This document shows, in pieces, positions 18,286-22,818 of a stretch of DNA of 22,818 nucleotides. Below the pieces are notes generated by a model that was not told the origin of the DNA, ran no database searches, and saw nothing but the letters and a program-made list of their open reading frames with translations. The DNA is taken from the NCBI GenBank assembly GCA_027064085.1, contig JAMOQH010000007.1, positions 1 through 22,818 on the forward strand, written 5' to 3'. This DNA comes from a bacterium (GTDB taxonomy: Bacteria > UBP6 > JAFGXH01). Both the position numbers and the translations under genes were made by a program. Position 1 is the first letter of the stretch; the number at the start of each line of letters is the position of its first letter.

Positions 18286-19260
18286 ATGAAGGTAATTCGT
18301 TTTGATTGGGCAATAAAATATATACTAAGAGATAAAAAGAATTTTGATATTTTAGAAGGTTTTTTATCAACTCTTTTAGATAAAGATATAAAAATCCTTG
18401 AAATCCTTGAAAGTGAAAGCAATCAGGAAGAAGAAACTATTAAATTTAACAGAGTAGATTTAATGGTAAAAAGTGAAAATGAACAATTTATTATTGAAAT
18501 ACAAAACTCAAGAGAAGTTGATTATCTTGAAAGAATACTTTTTGGAGCTAGTAAAGTTATAGTAGAAAACTTAAAATTAGGTGAAAAGTATGGAAACATT
18601 ACTAAGGTAATATCAGTTAATATATTATATTTTAATCTTGGTAAAGGCGAAGATTATATATATCACGGTAAAACAGAATTTACGGGCTTAAATAAAAAGG
18701 ATAAACTTGTTTTTAAAAGGAGGATTTTTATTGATGATAAAAAATATAAATTTGAGGAAAAAAATATATTTCCTGAATATTATTTAATAAGAACGGAAAA
18801 ATTTGAAGAAGTAATAGGAAGTCCAATAGATGAATGGGTTTATATGTTTAAAAACGGAGAAATTAAATCAGAATTTAAATCAAAAGGAATGAAATCTGTT
18901 AAAAAGAAACTTGATTATTTAAAAATGAGTGAAAAGGAAAGAAAAATTTATAACCGTTACTTAATGAATTTAGCAAGAGAAAACAATATTATAGAAACAG
19001 CAGACCAAGATGGATACATTAGAGGGCTAAAAGAGGGGGAAAAGAAAATAAAGGAAGCGGAAAAGAGAGAAAAAGAAGCAGAAAAGAGAGAAAAAGAAGC
19101 AGAAAAGAGAGAAAAAGAAGCAGAAAAGAGAGAAAAAGAAGCTAGGAAAAAGGTAATAGATTTAGTAAAATTCTTAATAAATTCTAAAACAGATATTAAC
19201 AAGATTATGGAATTAACGGGTTTATCAAAAGAAGAAATAAATAATATTAGAAAAAAATAA
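18286..19260 (+). CDS. PD-(D/E)XK nuclease/transposase-family (Rpn-like) protein, 324 aa
   Basis: The N-terminal 250 residues match the Rpn/PD-(D/E)XK transposase-family group: FDWAIKYILRDKKNFDILEGF at the start, the catalytic-type Asp58 in NRVDLMV and the E-x-Q of FIIEIQNS (E71, Q73), then YLERILFGASKVI. Proteins of this group (related to E. coli RpnA) are DNA endonucleases linked to recombination and often occur in many copies per genome. The C-terminal part (about 245-290) is a charged helix built of AEKREKE heptads. It ends in a small region, TDINKIMELTGLSKEEIN, resembling a helix-turn-helix. The frame is open from 18262, but ATG 18286 has GGAGG four bases upstream and begins the family similarity. 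The gene is bracketed by 43-bp direct repeats. Confidence 0.8.
   Translation: MKVIRFDWAIKYILRDKKNFDILEGFLSTLLDKDIKILEILESESNQEEETIKFNRVDLMVKSENEQFIIEIQNSREVDYLERILFGASKVIVENLKLGEKYGNITKVISVNILYFNLGKGEDYIYHGKTEFTGLNKKDKLVFKRRIFIDDKKYKFEEKNIFPEYYLIRTEKFEEVIGSPIDEWVYMFKNGEIKSEFKSKGMKSVKKKLDYLKMSEKERKIYNRYLMNLARENNIIETADQDGYIRGLKEGEKKIKEAEKREKEAEKREKEAEKREKEAEKREKEARKKVIDLVKFLINSKTDINKIMELTGLSKEEINNIRKK
19057..19140 (+). repeat. Four 21-bp tandem repeats encoding AEKREKE heptads
   Basis: Four head-to-tail copies of a 21-base unit (begin GCAGAAAAGAGAG; the first has GCG for GCA) each encode AEKREKE. Being seven codons long, the unit can expand or contract without shifting frame and would lengthen or shorten a charged helix or coiled coil by whole heptads. 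Near-identity at DNA level suggests recent slippage or duplication. Confidence 0.95.
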
Positions 19261-19277
19261 ATTTATGCTGTATAGCT

Positions 19278-19320
19278 AGTGGAGTTTTGAAAATAATTTC
19301 TAATAGTTTAAAAAATCTTG
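19278..19320 (+). repeat. 43-bp direct repeat, copy 2
   Basis: This is the second copy of the repeat at 18196-18238 (42 of 43 identical), 1082 bases downstream and 17 bases after the stop of the Rpn-like gene. Its final TTG begins the -35 hexamer of the promoter of the outer-membrane protein gene. Confidence 0.9.
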
Positions 19321-19346
19321 ATTATATAAATTAAAGTCTTTATAAT
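19318..19346 (+). promoter_or_regulatory. Sigma70-like promoter for the TPR/beta-barrel gene
   Basis: TTGATT (19318-19323) and a perfect TATAAT (19341-19346) are 17 bases apart. The -10 box ends 24 bases before the ATG at 19371. As at copy 1, the repeat supplies the A-rich upstream tract and the first three bases of the -35 box. Confidence 0.65.
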
Positions 19347-19370
19347 TAAATTTACTATTTTAGGAGTGTT

Positions 19371-21284
19371 ATGTTTATTATATTTTTATTTATCTCCATT
19401 TTTAATACTAGTACTTATAGTAATATAAATTATGAAGCTAATTTTATACAAGGTAATTCTCAATTCATAAATAATCCTCAAAAAGCCATAGAATTTTATA
19501 AAAAATCATTGAAAGTTAAAGCAACTCCTTTAACTTATGCCAAAATAGCTGATTGTTACAAAAGACTAGGTGATTTAGAAAGTGCAAAAACTTATTATGA
19601 TAAAGCAATAGAAGTAGAAGAATTTAAAGGATTTGGAAATGCAGATATGTATTATAGATATAGCTTATTTTTAAATGAAATGAAAAATTATACCAAAGCT
19701 TTAGAATATATTAATTTGGCAATTTCTAAACAAAATAATACAAGTTATGTAATTTTAAGAGATAATATTCAAAAAAATATTAATAATTTAGAAGCTGAAA
19801 AAACAGAAAATGCAGATGAAGAAATTATTCAAGATGATGATGAAGATTGGACTACAGAAAGTGATTTAGAAGATAATTCATTTAAAACTTCTACAATTCT
19901 TAGAGCTAATATTACTACTGATTTTTATCAAGATAGAGTATTAGAAAATGGACTTGAAGATGCAAGTGAATTGAGTAATTCAATGTTTTTAGAACTAGAT
20001 CATCAGTATTCAGAAAATATGAAAATTATGCTTTCTAGTAGGTTATATTGGCGTTTATTAGTTGAAAGAAATGAAGATAATACAGCTTATTATTTTTTTA
20101 ATGGAGAAAAGCCTAAAACAATATTTGATTATGAACTTGAAGAATCATACATTGATTATAAATATAATAGTTTTTCTTATAGAGTAGGGCAACAGTATTT
20201 TAAATGGGGTGAAAATATTGCATTTTCAAGAAGTGATATTATTAATCCAAATGACTTTAGGGATTCTGTTATTCCCGAACTAGATAAAAGAAAAGTTGCT
20301 GTATTTTCTTTAACGGGGGGATATAGCTTTGCTGATATAGCGAAATTAACTCTCGCATGGATACCTTTTAGATACAATCCTAAAATTTCATATTGGGGAA
20401 GAGATTTTGCGTTATTACAACCTTCAAAAGAAATTGATACTTCTCTTATTAATAATTTTATTTCTCAAAATATAGAAGATGATTTACAATCTTTGGGTAT
20501 GACAACTGATAATCAAAAAAAAGATTTTACAGATAGTTCTATAGCATTAAATTTATCATTTTCTATAAAGAGTTTAAATGCTTCTTTTGTTTACTATTAT
20601 GGATTTCAAGAACTTCCAGAAATAACTATGGATAGAGATTTAAAAAAGTTGCTTTTTTATTTACTTAGTGGAGGAACAGAAGAGGCTGTATTGGCTCCAT
20701 TATCAAGTAGTTTAGCAAATAAATACATAATGGGGCAAAATATTGCAAGCTCTAAATTTACTAGATACAATCATTTAGCATTTTCTGCTTCTTTGCCTGT
20801 TAGTAGCTTCATATTAAAGCTTGATGCTTCATATTCTCCTAAAAAGTTATTTTATTCTGATATTGATACAACAAACGAAGAAACAACTCAAAATAGCTTT
20901 AATCCCATTTATAAAAAAGTAGCTAATTATACTTTAGGACTAGAATATCAATATGCTGGAGATAAATTATTAATAGATTTAGAATATTTTGGTTCTTATA
21001 TTTTAGATGATAATAAAGAAGAATATTTTTATGATAGAAAAAACAAAATGGGTATATTTTCATTAATTAAATGGAATATTATAAAAGATAATTACAGTTT
21101 AATACTTCTTGCTAATTATAATTTCTTTTTCAAAGACTATCTTGCCACTATTAGGTTTACAAAACATATAGGTAAATTAGATGTAAGTGCAGGTTATAAT
21201 CATTTTGGTGGAGATAATGATACTCCTATAGGAAGATATGATAAAAATGATGAATTTTTCTTGGGTATAAAGTATTATTTTTAG
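19371..21284 (+). CDS. Outer-membrane beta-barrel protein with N-terminal TPR domain, 637 aa
   Basis: A signal peptide (MFIIFLFISIFNTSTYS) leads into two or three TPR repeats (about 30-145; e.g. LTYAKIADCYKRLGDLESAKTYYDKAIEVE) and an acidic linker (about 145-172, EEIIQDDDEDWTTESDLED). The rest (about 175-637) looks like a beta-barrel. It has many alternating aromatic/polar strands, a YRVGQQYFKWGENIAFSRSD segment followed by NPNDFRD resembling DUF1302-like barrels, and a terminal LGIKYYF whose final Phe is a BAM recognition feature. The TPR would sit in the periplasm as a docking surface. No transported substrate can be read from the sequence. AGGAG lies four bases before the ATG. It is probably monocistronic from the repeat-associated promoter. 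Confidence 0.75.
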   Translation: MFIIFLFISIFNTSTYSNINYEANFIQGNSQFINNPQKAIEFYKKSLKVKATPLTYAKIADCYKRLGDLESAKTYYDKAIEVEEFKGFGNADMYYRYSLFLNEMKNYTKALEYINLAISKQNNTSYVILRDNIQKNINNLEAEKTENADEEIIQDDDEDWTTESDLEDNSFKTSTILRANITTDFYQDRVLENGLEDASELSNSMFLELDHQYSENMKIMLSSRLYWRLLVERNEDNTAYYFFNGEKPKTIFDYELEESYIDYKYNSFSYRVGQQYFKWGENIAFSRSDIINPNDFRDSVIPELDKRKVAVFSLTGGYSFADIAKLTLAWIPFRYNPKISYWGRDFALLQPSKEIDTSLINNFISQNIEDDLQSLGMTTDNQKKDFTDSSIALNLSFSIKSLNASFVYYYGFQELPEITMDRDLKKLLFYLLSGGTEEAVLAPLSSSLANKYIMGQNIASSKFTRYNHLAFSASLPVSSFILKLDASYSPKKLFYSDIDTTNEETTQNSFNPIYKKVANYTLGLEYQYAGDKLLIDLEYFGSYILDDNKEEYFYDRKNKMGIFSLIKWNIIKDNYSLILLANYNFFFKDYLATIRFTKHIGKLDVSAGYNHFGGDNDTPIGRYDKNDEFFLGIKYYF

Positions 21285-21298
21285 AGCCATTTCAACCA

Positions 21299-21333
21299 CT
21301 TTAAGAGTATAAGTTTTTAACTTAATCTTAAAG
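21299..21333 (+). terminator. AT-rich hairpin after the beta-barrel gene
   Basis: CTTTAAGA (21299-21306) pairs perfectly with TCTTAAAG (21326-21333), and inside it AAGTT (21311-21315) pairs with AACTT (21319-21323) over a three-base loop. Together they form one long, slightly bulged, AT-rich hairpin 15 bases after the stop. The following bases are TATTTTA, not a clean U-tract, so termination is possible but not assured. Confidence 0.35.
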
Positions 21334-21345
21334 TATTTTACATGG

Positions 21346-21370
21346 ATTTTTGAGCTGAAATCTCAAAAAT
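21346..21370. repeat. 9-bp perfect inverted repeat upstream of ispA
   Basis: ATTTTTGAG (21346-21354) and CTCAAAAAT (21362-21370) are perfect inverted repeats around a seven-base loop, 12 bases before the GGAG of ispA. On the plus strand the stem is followed by A-rich rather than U-rich RNA, which argues against a simple intrinsic terminator. An operator dyad or a 5'-leader hairpin fits better. Confidence 0.6.
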
Positions 21371-21392
21371 GATTTTATTATTGGAGTTTAAA

Positions 21393-22256
21393 TTGGAATT
21401 TTTAAAAGAAAATGCAAGATTAATAGAAGATGAAATTAATAATATATTACTTGACAGTAGAATTGAGCCTATAATAAAAGAAGCAATGGTATACATACTT
21501 AAGGGTGGAAAAAAGATAAGGGCGTCTTTATTAATAGAAACTGTAAAATCCATAGATAAAAATTTAGTAACTAGTGATTTAATAAAAGTTGCAACTGCAA
21601 TAGAGATGATACATGCTTATTCTTTGGTTCACGATGATTTACCTGCTCTTGATAATGATGATTACCGCAGAGGAAAATTAACTCTTCATAAAAAGTATAA
21701 TGAGGCCGTTGCTATTCTAACAGGAGATGCCTTACTCACTCATGCCTTTACTTATGTGAGTGAAACAAATTACAAAAAAGATATAAAATTTGACATTTTG
21801 CAAAATTTAGCATCTGCAAGTGGACCTATGGGTATGATTTATGGTCAGATGATGGATATGGAGTATAAAATTGATGATTTGAAGTCTTTAAAAAAGCTAC
21901 ATAGCCTAAAAACTGGTAAAATGTTAATTCTTCCTATTAAATTAGCGTGTATTATTGTAAAATGTAATAATAATGACAAATTACAAAATAATTTACTAAA
22001 TTATGCTAATAAAATAGGAGTAGCGTTTCAGGCTGTTGATGACTTACTTGATGTTGTTGGAAATGATGACAAAATGGGTAAGACACTTCATAAAGATGAA
22101 TTACATGATAAAGTTACATATATCAATATATTAGGTGTAGAAAATACAAAATTGGAGATAAACAATCTAATAAATGAAGCTCTTCATTCAATAAAAGAAT
22201 ATAATTTCAAAAATTTAGACAAAATTGCACAATTTATAGGAAATAGAGAACATTAA
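21393..22256 (+). CDS. ispA: Short-chain polyprenyl diphosphate synthase (farnesyl diphosphate synthase type), 287 aa
   Basis: The enzyme condenses isopentenyl diphosphate with allylic diphosphates to make farnesyl (or geranylgeranyl) diphosphate for quinone and undecaprenyl pathways. The first Asp-rich motif DDLPALDND (D81, D82, D87) is the bacterial DDxxxxD form, preceded by YSLVH and followed by YRRGKLTLHKKYNEA. The second is VDDLLDVVG (D216, D217, D220), followed by MGKTLHKDELHDK. Length is normal (about 290). I choose a TTG start at 21393 (MEFLKENARLIE): GGAG lies six bases upstream, while the in-frame ATG at 21369 falls inside the inverted repeat with no ribosome site. TTG initiation would keep expression modest. 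Product chain length cannot be fixed from sequence. Confidence 0.9.
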   Translation: MEFLKENARLIEDEINNILLDSRIEPIIKEAMVYILKGGKKIRASLLIETVKSIDKNLVTSDLIKVATAIEMIHAYSLVHDDLPALDNDDYRRGKLTLHKKYNEAVAILTGDALLTHAFTYVSETNYKKDIKFDILQNLASASGPMGMIYGQMMDMEYKIDDLKSLKKLHSLKTGKMLILPIKLACIIVKCNNNDKLQNNLLNYANKIGVAFQAVDDLLDVVGNDDKMGKTLHKDELHDKVTYINILGVENTKLEINNLINEALHSIKEYNFKNLDKIAQFIGNREH

Positions 22257-22277
22257 ATTAAAAAGTAAATATTATCC

Positions 22278-22306
22278 TTGAATTAATACTATATATATAT
22301 TAAATT
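22278..22306 (+). promoter_or_regulatory. Possible promoter for the S1-domain gene
   Basis: TTGAAT (22278-22283) and TAAATT (22301-22306) are 17 bases apart, in the 76-base gap after ispA. The -10 is imperfect and the area is a run of TA dinucleotides, so this is tentative. Co-transcription with ispA is also possible. Confidence 0.35.
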
Positions 22307-22332
22307 ACTAAATACATTATTGGAGTTAATAA

Positions 22333-22818
22333 ATGTTAGAAGTAGGAAAGTTTTATGAATTAGAAATTGTAAAAGAGAGTGAATTTGGATTATACTTAGA
22401 TGGTGAAAATCTCGGGGAAATATTATTACCTCATAAAGAAACTCCTCCAAATTATACTATTGGAGAAAAGTTAAAAGTATTTATTTATAGAGATACAAAA
22501 GATAGGCTAGTTGCAACTCTAAAAACTCCTTTGGCTCAACTTGATGAAATTGCATATTTAAAAGTTGTTGATATTACTAAAATTGGTGCTTTTTTAGAAT
22601 GGGGGCTTGATAAGCATTTGTTTTTACCATTTCCGGAACAAAAAAAAGAAGTTGAGCTTAACGAGTATTATATTGTAAAAATTTTACTTGATAACAAAGA
22701 TAGATTAATTGCATCTACAATTATAGATGATTTTATAGATAATAGTGAGCATGACTTAAATGAAAATGATAAAGTTGATGTTATAGTTTACAGAATTACT
22801 GAAATGGGGTATCTTTGT
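22333..22818 (+). CDS. CvfB/YitL-like S1-domain RNA-binding protein, N-terminal 162 codons
   Basis: The frame opens at ATG 22333, with GGAG seven bases upstream, and runs uninterrupted off the window end. The start MLEVGKFYELEIVKESEFGLYL and the blocks GEILLPHKETPP, GEKLKVFIYRDTKDRLVATLK and YLKVVDITKIGAFLEWGLDKHLFLPF are those of CvfB-family proteins. This family has tandem S1-like OB folds and a C-terminal winged helix, is about 280 residues long, and is an RNA-binding regulator in Staphylococcus. What is visible covers the first S1-like domain, the second, and the start of the third (KVDVIVYRITEMGYL). Function in this organism is inferred from the family only. Confidence 0.82.
   Translation, partial: MLEVGKFYELEIVKESEFGLYLDGENLGEILLPHKETPPNYTIGEKLKVFIYRDTKDRLVATLKTPLAQLDEIAYLKVVDITKIGAFLEWGLDKHLFLPFPEQKKEVELNEYYIVKILLDNKDRLIASTIIDDFIDNSEHDLNENDKVDVIVYRITEMGYLC

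Noticed and set aside
18957-19202. Minus-strand frame with repeated SFSLFSA residues
   Set aside because: It is only the reverse reading of the 21-bp tandem repeat in the Rpn-like gene.
22289-22302. TA-dinucleotide run before the S1-domain gene
   Set aside because: A short simple-sequence tract expected in AT-rich intergenic DNA; no length or position makes it notable.

Overview
The window is AT-rich DNA (roughly a quarter G+C by eye) using the standard code, from a Gram-negative (diderm) bacterium. Evidence for an outer membrane is a predicted beta-barrel protein ending in an aromatic residue, plus a MepM-like murein endopeptidase. GyrB carries the long insert after its Toprim motifs that Pseudomonadota and some other diderm phyla have and that Firmicutes and typical spirochaetes lack. 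I cannot name the genus.

Layout. (1) Positions 1-8918 are a plus-strand defence-like cassette: a HEPN-type small protein, an 839-residue protein with two P-loop ATPase regions (a KGGMGRS variant ParA/MinD-like one and a GPKGSGKST one), a small remnant resembling the N-terminus of DUF1016/YhcG nucleases, an AAA_14/DUF4143 ATPase, a PglZ phosphatase-fold protein and a BrxL Lon-like AAA+ protein. PglZ and BrxL are hallmarks of BREX phage-exclusion systems. The other usual BREX genes (brxA, brxB, brxC, pglX) are not in the window and may lie upstream of base 1. (2) Positions 9050-13550 are a housekeeping block with its own sigma70-like promoter: gyrB, coaD and an M23 endopeptidase, packed tightly enough to be one operon. 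(3) dnaE runs on the minus strand (13632-17162), convergent with that block and with its own promoter. (4) Positions 17381-21284 encode a periplasmic tandem rhodanese, a PD-(D/E)XK nuclease/transposase-family (Rpn-like) protein and a TPR/beta-barrel outer-membrane protein. The Rpn-like gene lies between two near-identical 43-bp direct repeats, and each repeat supplies the start of the -35 box of the promoter that follows it. (5) Positions 21393-22818 hold ispA (polyprenyl diphosphate synthesis) and the first 162 codons of a CvfB/YitL-like S1-domain protein cut by the window end.

The most notable feature is the first region. PglZ and BrxL are coupled to a HEPN protein, a two-P-loop ATPase and an AAA_14 ATPase, with traces of gene loss between the modules. 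It may be a BREX variant, a BREX locus with an inserted accessory defence module, or a separate PglZ-BrxL system. The window alone does not decide between these.
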